The notes beneath the pieces were generated by a model, which worked only from the letters and a program-made list of their open reading frames with translations, was not told the origin of the DNA and made no database searches. DNA of 64,000 nt, taken from the NCBI RefSeq assembly GCF_024166365.1, contig NC_064820.1, forward strand, positions 86,814,001 through 86,878,000, read 5' to 3'. Positions 32,851-43,839 of this stretch are shown here, one piece after another; within the stretch, counting starts at the first letter, position 1, and the number at the start of each line of letters is the position of its first letter. A program made the position numbers and the translations under genes. The DNA is from Elephas maximus indicus (lineage: Eukaryota; Chordata; Mammalia; Proboscidea; Elephantidae).

Positions 32851-33044
32851 ATCCTACAGTCCAAAGCCTTGATGGTGCAGCGGTTAAGAGTTTGGTTGCC
32901 AACCAAAAGGTCACCAGTTTGAATCTATCAGCTGCTTTTGGGAAACCCTGTGGGGCAGCTCTACTCTGTCCTATAGGGTCACTACGAGTCAGAATCTACT
33001 CAACGGCAATGGATTTTGTTCTTTTTTTTTTAATCCTACAGTCC
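32851..33044 (+). repeat. AfroSINE with perfect 12 bp TSD
   Basis: Element at 32863-33032 between exact copies of ATCCTACAGTCC (32851-32862 and 33033-33044). Head GCCTTGATGGTGCAGCGGTT, tail block GTCACTACGAGTCAGAATCT, then GGATTTTGTTC and a T-run. The T-rich rather than A-rich 3' end is typical of this family. Confidence 0.95.
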
Positions 33045-33309
33045 AGAACCATCTATATAACTTATTCCTTTCTTGGTGCCCATAATTCCTACAAGTCCAT
33101 ACCATACCAATATAAGAAAATGTTTTCACAAGCTTCTGACAAAAGAAAGTGCAATGCTAAACTTCAGGTTCAACACAAAAATGTGGTATGGTGAAGGAAG
33201 CCAAAACTCACTGTGGTTCCAAGTGAGAAAATTCATCCATGAATGCTGTGAATTAAACTACACATTTTAAAAAAGGACTGTTCCATAAATTGTGTCTATT
33301 TCTGTGGAC

Positions 33310-33500
33310 AAAGAGGCAGCCAAACCAAAAAATCAAACCTGTTGCCATTGAGTCAATTCTGACTCACAGCGACCCTATAGGACAGAGTAGAACTGCCCCA
33401 TAGGGTTTCCAAGGAGTGCCTGGTAGATTCAAACTGCCGAACTTTTGGTGAGCAGCCATAGCTCTTAACAAATACGCCACCAGGGTTTCCAAAGAGGCAA
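33310..33500 (-). repeat. AfroSINE with TSD
   Basis: Element at 33320-33490 flanked by AAAGAGGCA (33310-33318 and 33491-33499). The plus strand reads CCAAACCAAAAAATCAAACC (reversed T-rich tail), TTGCCATTGAGTCAATTCTG, and the head TACGCCACCAGGGTTTCC. Tail-to-tail with the copy at 32863, forming an inverted pair. Confidence 0.94.
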
Positions 33501-34404
33501 CAGTATAGTGGAAAGACCTAGGCCTTTGACTCAAGTCTTGGCTTCTTCACTTACTTTGCCAGATTACCTTGAACAAGTAACTCAAACAATTGGTCACAGT
33601 TTTCTTAAGTATAAGATGGCTACCAAGCATTCCAGATCAAAGGAGATTGTGTATATGGAAATACTCCAAGAGGTATAAAGCCATATTCACATACTTTTTG
33701 TTTATGCTTGAAGATGTATTGGAAGTCCCTGTTTTACCAGAGTGCCTTTCTCTAAAAATTGCCCATACCTATCACCCTTGCTAAAGAGATGAGCATAACA
33801 ATCTGTTTATGTCTCCCTCCCTGGTGACACCAGGAGCCACGGTGAATACCTGACCAAGGACACACAATGGCAATGAAGAATAAGATCTTCTCTCGAATTT
33901 AAAGAAACTCAAGAGCGTTGTCAGATGGTGGTCAGGCGATCATGATGGATTAGGAGCTGTGGCAGCCATTTTCAGCCATGAGTATGTTGATAAGTAGGTA
34001 GAGACAGCTGGAGGATGGATTAGATGAACAGAGAGAATGAACACAGTAAATCATGCAGTAGCAGGGAAAATGGAGGAAGTGCTTTGTTCTAGATCCAGTT
34101 CCTAATCCAGTCCATGGGCTAAACATTGATCTTTATTCCCCAAGGATGGCCAGAAAATGACCCATTTTAACCTCTTAATAAACTCCCTTTGAGTGACTTT
34201 CTTTTCCGGGAGACGAGTAAAGCTGTGGCTAAAACATTAATGCAACAATTGAATAGGTTGTCGTGATCAAGAACACTAGATTTTATTGTACAAAAGCAGA
34301 AGTTTCCAACTGTCCTTTGTAGCTTCCAAGATGAAACTCTTTCCAGATATGCATTTTCAACTATAAAATGCAGACTGGACCACAGAAAATTCAAGACACA
34401 ATTT
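33501..34404. other. Unassigned non-coding sequence
   Basis: No repeat or gene recognised. Confidence 0.45.
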
Positions 34405-34558
34405 TGCAGTGGTTAAGAGCCACTGCTGCCAACCAAAAGGTTGGCAGTTTGAATCCACCAGCCACTCCTTGGGAACTCTACGGGGCAGTTCTACTTTGTC
34501 CTATAGGGTCACTATGAGTTGGAATCGACTGGACGGCAACTTTTTTTTTTTTTTTTTT
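34405..34558 (+). repeat. AfroSINE, head truncated, T18 tail
   Basis: Begins inside the tRNA-like head (GCAGTGGTTAAGAGCC), with GGCAGTTTGAATCCACCAGC and CACTATGAGTTGGAATCGAC, ending GGACGGCAAC followed by 18 T (34541-34558). Confidence 0.93.
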
Positions 34559-34667
34559 AGATTAACTAGCCTGAAAAAGTGCTTCAAACAATATGAGGTA
34601 TTATCCTCAAGAGGAATTTTCTCCCTCTGGTCCTCCCTATATGACTTTTCAGATTCCATAGAAGATA

Positions 34668-34905
34668 GCATGGTACTATGGAAATAACTTGGACTTTAGA
34701 GCTAAACTCAGGTTGAATTTTTAGCTCCTCTAAATATCAGTTCAGTGGAGTTGGTCAAGTTATTTAACCTCTTTGAGCCTCAGTTTTCTCATCTGTACAT
34801 TGAGAATAATGTTTACCTTTAAGCTTGTTGTAAGAAATAAATGAGATAATTTATGGAAAGAACTTGGCACATATCAGGTACTCAATAGATGCTAACTTCC
34901 CTCCA
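34668..34905 (+). repeat. MIR SINE
   Basis: GTCAAGTTATTTAACCTCTT, TGAGCCTCAGTTTTCTCATC, and TCAGGTACTCAATAGATGCT: well-preserved MIR order in plus orientation. Confidence 0.85.
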
Positions 34906-35738
34906 CCCCCTCAGTTACCATGCCGGTCCCATTGTTTTACAACCCACCACAGAATATCACGCCACACAAATAAGCTGGGTGTGGAAACTGGAAGAAAATT
35001 GAAAAAGTTTTTTTGACTTCTTGACCTAGACAGCCAGAAAGTTTCCTACAATACTATCTAAAAGAGGCACACATATAGGGCTTAAATGAAGACTTTAGGC
35101 AGAAGGAATTGGAATTGAAGAGAGTCCCACAAAGGTCTCCTTTAATTCAGATATGCATATCTTGGTCAACAAATTACTTTCTCAGTGAAGTAAAATCTGA
35201 TTCTAATACATGCCCAAACCAGTGTGTGCTTGTGTCTACATGCACTAACAGGATTTGGCCCATAGTGATGTTTTCTTCCACCAAATACAAGGTTGACTTG
35301 TTAAGCATATCTGCTCATTTGCATGAAGAAAGCTAGAAAGCCTCCTAAACAGGGAATGCAGCTTCAATGTTCAGTCATAAAATCTATCGAACTCTTTAAG
35401 TTATTATTCAGTTTATGAAAGGAAAATTCTTGACAAGGAAGCCCTATGAGAAATGCACTGCATAATATCACAGGAAATGATTTCTGGACGACTGCGATGA
35501 ATCTAACCAAATCATTTCAGACATCTCCAGCCCTGTCAGTCCATGTAACTCTGTAGAAAAACATGTGCCTTCATTAAAATGTCTCATTTCCTACGTGATA
35601 GATATGGCAAGTAATCTTCTGGAAGACAGACTTCTGTGCCTGTGTCCAGGTTGCAACCTGAGATTGAGATTGCACGTTCCCAATGGAGAGGCACAATAAG
35701 AGAGAAAAGTGATCGTGCGCTATCTAGCTACCCATTGG
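34906..35738. other. Unassigned non-coding sequence
   Basis: No repeat or gene recognised. Confidence 0.45.
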
Positions 35739-35897
35739 AACCAAACTGGTTGCCCTTGAGTCCGTTCCAACATATAGCAATCATATATGACAGAGCAGAA
35801 CTGCCCCATAGGGCTTCCAAGGAGCAGCTGGTGGATTTGAATTGCCGACATTTTGGTTAGCAGCCTGAGGTTTTAACCCCTGTGCCACAAAGGCTCT
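35739..35897 (-). repeat. AfroSINE adjoining a 5S rRNA pseudogene
   Basis: Plus reading AACCAAACTGGTTGCCCTTG (tail side), CCCCATAGGGCTTCCAAGGA, GAATTGCCGACATTTTGGTT, and the head CCTGTGCCACAAAGGCTCT. The SINE 5' end (35897) is only 5 bp from the 3' end of the 5S-like sequence, both on the minus strand. Confidence 0.9.
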
Positions 35898-35902
35898 TCT
35901 TC

Positions 35903-36021
35903 AAGCCTACAGCACCCAGTATTCCCAGAGGGTCTCCCATCCTCGTACTAACCAGGTCTGACCCTGCTTAGCTTCCAAGATCGATGAGATTGGGCTTATT
36001 CAGGGTGGTATGGCCATAGAC
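35903..36021 (-). pseudogene. 5S rRNA pseudogene
   Basis: 119 bp on the minus strand, the length of mammalian 5S rRNA. Read on minus it begins GTCTATGGCCATACCACCCT and ends GTGCTGTAGGCTT. The plus strand shows the internal-control-region complement (AACCAGGTCTGACCCTGCTT then AGCTTCC). By eye it differs from mammalian 5S at roughly a dozen positions, including one missing base near 35984, so it is a retroposed pseudogene and not a working gene. A 10 bp direct repeat, TTCTTCAAGC (35897-35906 and 36046-36055), brackets it together with 24 bp of unknown upstream sequence, consistent with a TSD. Confidence 0.93.
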
Positions 36022-36055
36022 ATTACCTACATACATGCAAAACCATTCTTCAAGC

Positions 36056-37599
36056 AAGCTGATGGAAAATGTGCAAGAATCCGGAAATGTTCTTTTCTAA
36101 AAAGGAAGAGCCAGCTTCTCCTCACGCACTTATGTTCAGTCCTGGGTCCTGGCCCAAATAACCTTAAAGAGAATATAACATGTAGAAAAATATTTATATT
36201 CTAAAAGTGCCTTATTCAAAATGAGTCAAAATATATCGGATATACCCAAATGCATTATATTTTTATGTTGATGTTCTTTTGTGGTTATGGAAAATCATAG
36301 CTCCATAAAAAATGACAATAAGCTTCTGTTTATATTATTATTCTTAAACTGAGCACATTACATGTTAATTCAACCCTGTAAGAGAAGTGTCCGCAATGAC
36401 AAATGAAGCCCATGCAGGCTATTTAAATTAGGGCATTTGATAACGTATCAAAATTAATAAACCACAATCCACCCATCCATAGTTTTATACAAGCCTTTGT
36501 CTATTTAAGGTCAATTTGGAAAAGTTTTCAAGCAACTACTCTAAACCTAACCCCGTTTTCTATTTTGCTATTCCATTCGTGCTTAACTAAATAAGTTCAT
36601 GATATAAGCATTATGACTCTCTAAAAAGCCCTCCTCCCCCTCTAAACCCCCACTAATTTAGGTTAAAAACAAAGTAATGGCAGCAAAAAAGTGTCTTTAA
36701 GTTTTGCAATAATCCTTCCAGTACTTTTGCATCCCAAAAGGCTCTAGATGTGACCAGCCACTGCAAAATGGTAAGTTGTTTATCAGCATTCTACACTGGG
36801 AACTGGCACCTGTAATTTTACTCTTATTTTGCATCAGCATTATTAAAAAACCTAAAAAATGACCAAGTGAAGGTTTTCTGTAATCACACGTACACCCTCA
36901 GGGTGAAATGCCCTGTCTGTCGTGTTGAAGGTGACGGCTACAGCAAGCAGCTTCCTTCTCTGTTTTCAGTGTGTAGACATTCTTTCTGTAGGGAGTTTGG
37001 GCTGGTAAGTGGGGCTGAGGAAATAATGTTGAACCGTTCCTCTCACAGCCTTTAAAACACCAATTGTTGATGACTTTTGAGAATTTGAAGAATCACAATG
37101 CCTTTTTTTTTCATTCATTTTGCTCCCCCCCCCCCTTTTTTTTTGTCAGTGGTCTTTCGTGGCTAAAAAGAGACCCCGTGCCCACCTCAGTCGGGGATCG
37201 AGGTTTATGAAACAAACATACTGGAATCATGTGATGACAATTAACCACTTTGTTAAGCCTTAGATCCCACTTCACCCTCACCTCCTCCTGTTAACCCCGG
37301 GGCTCCGTTACATTCTGCCTAAGCTTTTCCTAGCTGCCTGCTCCAGCCTGCTCCCATCTTTCCAGTTGTTTAGAAACATGACAAGCTACCTTTTTGCTTG
37401 CTGGCACTTTAACAATTCAGATTCTTGGAACTTCGCTTTTGCATGACTGTTGATTTCCAACCCTATATAGGCACAAAGTATAGCTTGGTACTGATGTAAA
37501 ATCAACCCAGGGTAGAAGTTTGCTTCTTAGAAAGTTTCTTCTCTTTGTTCCTATAAAATGATTGCCCGCTCAGATGCTTAATACATGTCATTTAAAAAA
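36056..37599. other. Unassigned sequence; C11 tract
   Basis: No gene supported. A homopolymer of 11 C lies at 37125-37135, next to T-runs. A short frame (36867-37055) has CPVC and HSFC pairs, but it is only 62 codons and I treat it as chance. Confidence 0.45.
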
Positions 37600-37672
37600 G
37601 GGTACATGTTACGATTGTATATCTTTTATTATATGTATTTTCACCACAATAAAATAAAATTAAAAAAAGGCT
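37600..37672 (+). repeat. Old L1 3' terminus with poly(A)
   Basis: GATTGTATATCTTTTATTAT, then TATTTTCACCACAATAAAAT and an A-rich end are the usual end of older mammalian L1s. Confidence 0.6.
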
Positions 37673-37881
37673 TCTTATGCAAGACCTTTACATACATATT
37701 AAAAGGAGACAAGTGGGGAAAGTGAGGCACAGATGGCTTACATGACTCACCTGGCGCTGCAGAGTAAGTCATCACTAAATTTCAGTGTTCCTCACAGCTG
37801 GTGGTCAAAACAGTATAATTGGTTATATTACCTTTGGAGGTAAAGTTCCACAACATTCTCGTTTCTGATTTAGCTTGGGCT

Positions 37882-37917
37882 TTGACAAGTTTTTTTGTTG
37901 TTGTTGTTGACAAGTTT
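37882..37917. repeat. GTT-repeat flanked by direct repeats (possible tail-only insertion)
   Basis: TTGACAAGTTT (37882-37892) and TTGACAAGTTT (37907-37917) flank 14 bp, TTTTGTTGTTGTTG. On the minus strand the 14 bp is a CAA repeat like the RTE tail. Perfect 11 bp duplication. Confidence 0.65.
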
Positions 37918-38093
37918 ATATTAACCCAAGATCAAAGATAGCCTAGGTAAGGTCATCTACCCAAAAAAAACCCAGTGCCCTCTAGGAACTTCTGACTCCT
38001 GCTTTTTATGCATAAGCATCCTGAAGCTTAGAGTGCTGAGAGAACCCATTAAAACCTAGCAGTGTTGCAGTTCGCTAAGTTTTAAAGTCATCT

Positions 38094-38285
38094 ATAGCAT
38101 CAGTGGAAACCCTAGTGACGTACTGGTTAAGTGCTACAGCTGCTAACCAAAATGTCAGCAGTTTGAATCCACCAAGTGCTCCTTGGAAACTCTATGGGGC
38201 AGTTCTACTTTGTCCTAAAGGGTCATTATGAGTTGGAATCGGCTCGACAGCAACAGGTTTTTTTTTTTTTTTAATAGTGTCAGTG
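38094..38285 (+). repeat. AfroSINE with TSD
   Basis: Element about 38105-38273: GGAAACCCTAGTGACGTACT, GTTTGAATCCACCAAGTGCT, ATGAGTTGGAATCGGCTCGA, CAGCAACAGG plus T-run. ATAGCATCAGTG (38094-38105) and ATAGTGTCAGTG (38274-38285) match at 10 of 12. Confidence 0.92.
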
Positions 38286-39459
38286 ATGGTCAAAATGTTT
38301 ATATTTATCCTAAATGCTTACCACAAAAACAATTCTTAACACCTAGGGATTGACCCATTGCTCAATGTTAGGAGAGTTTCTTATTGAATATGCAAGGCTG
38401 TGAAATGTATTGGTGTATGGGAAGACAGAGAGATGTGGAATGGTTATATCCCTGATCTAATATAAGAACTCATTCATAACTGACCACACGAGAGTGACCA
38501 CGGGACCACAGTGGCAGCCATGTCAGGATGCGTTAGAGTTTCATAAATTATAGGGTCTATCATTAAGCATGCCTGTCCTTGACAGAATTTGGAGTTTTGA
38601 CCCCAGTCCTCTATGTGTCTCTTCATCTTGAAAGCTGTTTTTCATATTTGGGGAAAACTTCTAACATAAAGGTTTCAAAAGAGAAGTTCTCTAATGGATG
38701 ATACAGTATTTTCTAGTAATATTAGTTATTTTAAAGAATTAAAGGGAGACTCCAAAGCATCTTAAAAGCTGGAGCCAAAAGGCCTTACTGATTTGGGCGC
38801 AAAGAAAAAGACCCTTACCTTCTCCATCACAAGTTCTCAGTGTAGGAGGGTCCCTTGGGAGCAAAAAGAAGTCTAGAGAGAACAAGGATCTCCCCCTGAA
38901 TCTATCAGAAGCCTGTGGAGGAGGCCTAGAACCACCTGTCTCTAATTAATCTCCTCTACTGTATTCCCTCTGCACCTACACACTCGTAATTATATTTATG
39001 ATTATGATTGTATTATATTAAAGTTCAGTTCCCCTTTCAATAAATACTGTTATGATGAAAACCTCACTATTACGGAAAGATTTCTGAGACTTAGCCAGTA
39101 ACTTACTTACATCACACATATTCAATGCAGTAAAATTTGAGTAAAATAATTTGAAAATTCTTTCAATTCTATTGTAATTTGGCGTTGTAACTGTATTCTT
39201 TGTCATGTGAAAGTGCATGGAATCTTCCACTGGATTATAAGATCCTTAACAAAATAGTCCCTAATACAATGTTTCATACATAGTAGATGTTTAATATACA
39301 TTAGAATGAATGAATGGTTTATTGTAGAATTGGCTATAAATTGGAAACAACTTCCTATAATATATAGCAATGGAACCAGCCAGAATTGTTGAATTGCAGT
39401 TAGCATGGCCTTCAGAAGGATGCAGAGATGGGGAAGATAAACGGCAAGCCACATGAGAG
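38286..39459. other. Unassigned AT-rich sequence
   Basis: No repeat or gene recognised. Confidence 0.45.
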
Positions 39460-39652
39460 CTCCAAGGAACCAGGAAACAGCAGCTGAAAAGAAACAAGGA
39501 CATTCCCCTACAGCAGACAGAGAGAGAAACCCTTGCCCTAGAATTGATGCCCTGAATTCAGATTTCTAGCCTCCTAAACTGTGAGAAAACAAATTTCTGT
39601 TTGTTCTTTGTTAAAGCCACTGTGTGATATTTCTGTTATAGGAGCACCAGGT
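39460..39652 (+). repeat. MLT1/MST-like MaLR LTR, 3' part
   Basis: CTAGCCTCCTAAACTGTGAG, AAAACAAATTTCTGTTTGTT and AAGCCACTGTGTGATATTTC are the 3' end of a MaLR LTR. The RTE begins within a few bases of this end. Confidence 0.75.
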
Positions 39653-39658
39653 GACTGA

Positions 39659-40080
39659 GCCCCCATGTGTCTGTCAGTTTGTCGTACTCTGGGGGCTTGC
39701 GTGTTGCTGTGTTGCTGGAAGCTATGCCACCAGTGTTCAGATAACAGCAGGGTAGCCCATGGTGGACAGGTTTCAGCTGAGTTTCCAAACTAAGACAGAC
39801 TAGGAAGAAGGACCTGACAGTCTAAAACTTCTGAAAAACACTAGCCAGTGAAAACCTTATGAATAGCAGTGGGACATTGTCTGATATAGTGCTGGAAGAT
39901 GAGCCCCCCAGGTTGGAAGGCATTCCAAAGATGACTGGGGAAGAGCTGCCTCCTCAAAGTAGAGTCGACCTTAATGATGCGGATGCAGTAAAGATTTCGA
40001 GACCTTCATTTGCTGATGTGACATGACTCAAAATGAGAAAAAAAAACAGCTGCAAACATCCATTAATAATCAGAACCTGG
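39659..40080 (+). promoter_or_regulatory. RTE 5'UTR
   Basis: Non-coding leader with CTGAGTTTCCAAACTAAGAC, GTGCTGGAAGATGAGCCCCC and GCTGATGTGACATGACTCAA. This sequence family was reused in the short RTE derivative and the tRNA-headed SINE. Confidence 0.7.
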
Positions 40081-40092
40081 CATGTATAAAGT

Positions 40093-42766
40093 ATGAATCT
40101 AGGAAAATTGGAAATCGGCAAAAATGAAATGGAACACATAAACATTGATATCCTAGGCATTAGTGAGCTGAAATGGACTGGTATTGGCCATTTTGAATTG
40201 GACAATAATATAGCCTACTATGCTGGGAATGACAACTTGAAGAGGAATGGTGTTGCATTCATCATCAAAAAGAACATTTCAAGATCTATCCTGAACTATG
40301 ACTCTGTCAGTGATAGGATAATATCCATACGCCTACAAGGAAGACCAGTTAATATGACTATTATTCAAATTTACACACTAAGGCCAAAGATGAAGAAATA
40401 GATTTTTATCAGCTGCTGCAGTCTGAAATTGATCGAAAACGCAATCAAGATGCATCAATAATTACTGGCAATTGGAATGTGAAAGTTGGAAACAAAGAAG
40501 AAGGATCAGTAGTTGGAAAATATGGCCTTGGTGATAGAAACAAGGCCGGAGATCGAATGATAGAATTTTGCAAGACTAACGACTTCTTCGTTGCAAATAC
40601 CCTCTTTCACCAACATAAACAGCGACTATACACATGGACCTCACCAGATGGAACACACAGAAGTCAAATTGACTACATCTGTGGAAAGAGACGATGGACA
40701 AGCTTTCATCAGTCAGAACAAGGCCAGGGGCTGACTATGGAACAGACCATCAATTGCTCATATACAAGTTCAAGCTGAAACTGAAGAAAATCAGAGCAAG
40801 TTCATGAGAGCCAAAACATGATCTTCAGTACATACCACCTGAATTTAGAGACCATCTGAAGAAGAGATTTGACTCATTGAACACTACTGACCAAAGACTA
40901 GACAAGTTGTGGAATGACATCAAGGACATTATACCATGAAGAAACCAAGAGGTCATTGGAAAGACAGGAAAGAAAGAAAAGACCAAGATGGATGTCAGAA
41001 GAGACTCTGAAACTTGCTCTTGAGCATTGAGCAGCTAAAGCAAAAGGAAGAATTGATGAAGTAAAAGAACTGAACAGAAGATTTCAAAGGGCGGCTCGAG
41101 AAGACGAAGTAAAGTATTATAATGACATGAGCAAAGAGCTGGAGATGAAAAACCAAAAGGGAAGAACACACTTGGTGTTTCTCAAGCTGAAAGAACTGAA
41201 GAAAAAATTCAAGCCTTGAGTTGCAATAGTGAAGGATTCTATGGGGAAAATATGAAATGACGCAGGAAGCATCAAAAGAAGATGGAAGGAATACGTAGAG
41301 TCATTATACCAAAAAGAATTACTCGCTGTTCAACCATTTCAAGAGGTGGCATATGATCAGGAACAGATGGTACTGAAGGAACTAGTCCAAGCTGCTCTGA
41401 AGGCATTGGTGAAAAACAAGGCTCCGGGAATTGATGGAATATCAACTGAGATGTTTCAGCAAACAGATGCATCACTGGAGGTGCTCACTCGTCTATGCCA
41501 AGAAATATGGAAGACAGCTTCCTGGCCAACTGACTGGAAGAGATCCATATTTATGCCTATTCCCAAGAGAGGTGATCCAACTGAATGTGTAAATTATAGA
41601 ATATCATTAATATCACACACAAGCAAAATTTTGCTGCAGATCATTCAAAAACGGCTGCAGCAGTATATGGACAGGGAACCGCCAGAATTTCAGGCCGGTT
41701 TCAGAAGAGGACGTGGAACCAGGGATATCATTGCTGAGTCAGATGGATCCTGGCTGACTATGCAAAGACATTCGACTGTGTGGATCATAACAAATTATGG
41801 ATAACATTGTGAAGGATGGGAATTCCAGAACACTTAATTGTGCTCATGAGGAACCTTTACATAGATCAAGAGGCAGTTGTTCGGACAGAACAAGGGGATA
41901 CAGATTGGTTTAAAGTCAGGAAAGGTGTGTGTCAGGGTTGTATTCTTTCACCATACCTGTTCAATCTGTATGCTGAGCAGATAATACAAGAAGCTGGACT
42001 ATACGAAGAAGAATGGGGCATGAGGACTGGAGGAAGACTCATTAACAGCCTGCGTTATGCAAATGACACAGCCTTGCTTGCTGAAAGTGAAGAGGACTTG
42101 AAGCACTTACTCATGAAGATCAAAGACCGCAGCCTTCAGTATGGATTGCACCTCAACACAAAGAAAACAAAAATCCTCACAACTGGACCAATGAGCAACA
42201 TCATGATAAACGGAGAAAAGATCAAAGTTGTCAAGCATTTCATTTTGCTTGGATCCATAATCAACAGCCATGGAAGCAGCAGTCAAGAAATCAAAAGACA
42301 CATTGCATTGGGTAAATCTGCTGCAAAGGACCTGCCTCTTTAAAGTGTTGAAGAGCAAAGATGTCACCTTGAAGACTAAGGTGCACCTGACCCAAGCCAT
42401 GGTATTTTCAATAGCATCATATGCATGTGAAAGCTGGACGATGAATAAGGAAGACCGAAGAAGAATTGACGCCTTTGAATTGTGGCGTTGGCGAAGAATA
42501 TTGAATATACCATGGACTGCCAAAAGAAAAAACCTGTCTTAGAAGAAGTACAGCCAGAATGCTCCTTAGAGGCAAGGATGGTGAGACCTTGTCTTACATA
42601 CTTTGGACGTGTTGTCAGGAAGGATCAGTCCCTGGAGAAGGACATCATGCTTGGCAGAGTACAGGGTCAGTGGAAAAGAGGAAGACCCTCAACAAGGGGG
42701 ATTGACACAGTGGCTGTAACAATGAGCTCAAGCATAGCAACGATTGTAAGGATGGCTCAGGACTAG
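40093..42766 (+). pseudogene. RTE endonuclease/reverse transcriptase, decayed
   Basis: One protein in active RTEs. The endonuclease starts at 40093 (MNLGKLEIGKNEMEHINIDI) with GISELKW holding the presumed catalytic Glu. A small deletion near 40375 breaks the frame, and it resumes at 40479 with YTWTSPDGTHRSQIDYI, the domain end. A charged linker follows. RT begins in frame 41346-41804 (KNKAPGIDGISTEMFQ, then FQAGFRRGRGTRDII) and shifts into 41816-42343 (GVCQGCILSPYLFNLYAEQI). The catalytic box at 42056-42067 reads YAND, one aspartate replaced by asparagine (AAT). The C-terminal part (SYACESWTMNKEDRRR, then WRWRRILNIPWTAK) lies in two overlapping frames. Not functional. Confidence 0.92.
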
Positions 42767-42866
42767 GCAGTGTTTTGTTCTGTTGTGCATAGGGTCGCTA
42801 TGAGTTGGAACCAACTCAACGGCACCTAACAACAACAACAACAACAAGGCTTTCAGTCTTCATCAT

Positions 42867-42918
42867 AGGGTTGCTATGGGTCAGAATCGACTCAACAGCA
42901 ATAGGTTTGCGTTTTGGT
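42867..42918 (+). repeat. AfroSINE 3' end fragment
   Basis: ATAGGGTTGCTATGGGTCAG, AATCGACTCAACAGCAATAG then GTTTGCGTTTTGG: the tail of a SINE, about 20 bp after the RTE tail, with no SINE body. Confidence 0.75.
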
Positions 42919-43839
42919 TCAGTCTTCATCACCATTTTTATTATTATTTGAAAAAATTAAGCGTGAAACTATTGCTCTTCATATGAAATCTAGATATTTT
43001 TGCCTATCCATAATTTGTCCTTTAAAAAGCGACCAGCTTAATATCCACCAGTAATTCAAAAGGGCAGTTTGTGCCAACACAATGCCGTCTACACTGGCAT
43101 TAACTAGCTGGTACGCCTTATTCCTGGGATATTTCTGTTTCCCTACAGCTGTAAGTGTACCATTGATACAAATCCTTCGTTAAGACAGGAAAATGATTCT
43201 ATATAGACACCATAGGTTCATAGTGTTACCTTTATACACAAACCATGGCACATATTTGTGTACTCTTTCAAAAGTCTACATTTTAAAAAGGTAGTGGCAA
43301 AGATGCTTTACTAAACATAAAACATTTTAAATTTGAAAAGATAAATATGATAAGCAAAAGTAATTAATTTTTTCCAAATGTGAGTGGGATCTCTGAAACA
43401 AGGAAGCAGTGTGAGTATTAACACTTCTACCTCTGCATAATAAGAAAAGACAACATTAGGAGGTGATAGAGTTGGAGGCTTGCATTTTACCCTCTGGAAG
43501 GACGCTTTTCTAGGTAAATGTTGCAAACTGCCGTCAAGAAGAGTAATTTAATGTTGAGAGAAAAAGAGTTAAAAATGTGTAGATTATATATTTTACAATC
43601 ACTTCTTTCATCGTTGGAAGTGGAGGAGAAAACAACTAAATAAAAAGGAATATGTTTATAATTCATAAAAATCCTTAATGGACCAACCTTAAGATGCAAA
43701 CTAAAGTGGACTGAAGGTCGCTGAGGTCGGGACTCTGGATCTTTTGCGCCAGGAACTTATGTAAAGGTAAGTAGGTATTAGGCAAAAATTTAATTCTGTC
43801 ATTAGGCATATGTGTTTGGGAAAGTAAGAGTCACTAGGT
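42919..43839. other. Unassigned non-coding sequence
   Basis: No repeat or gene recognised. A phrase near 43755-43795 (ATGTAAAGGTAAGTAG, then GGCAAAAATTTAATTCTGT) repeats one at 1807-1848. Confidence 0.45.

Larger units (their letters stand above)
39659..42848 (+). mobile_element. Full-length RTE-clade LINE
   Basis: About 3.19 kb: 5'UTR from about 39659 (CTGTCAGTTTGTCGTACTCT at 39671), coding region about 40093-42766, and a short 3' end (GGGTCGCTATGAGTTGGAAC) finishing in a (CAA)n tail at about 42831-42848. Colinear with the RTE at 4466-15207 after removal of the L1. I could not find a convincing TSD, because the left flank is an LTR end and the right flank is SINE-like. It is opposite in orientation to the other full-length RTE. 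Confidence 0.92.

Noticed and set aside
35903-36021. Functional 5S rRNA gene
   Set aside because: About a dozen differences from mammalian 5S and a missing base, a single copy rather than a tandem array, and no evident terminator T-run in the right place.
36867-37055. 62-codon frame with CPVC and HSFC, reminiscent of a RING finger
   Set aside because: Only two cysteine pairs, no full ring spacing, no splice context that holds; probably chance.
40479-40778. Possible separate small gene
   Set aside because: It is the end of the RTE endonuclease (TSPDGTHRSQIDYI block), not a host gene.
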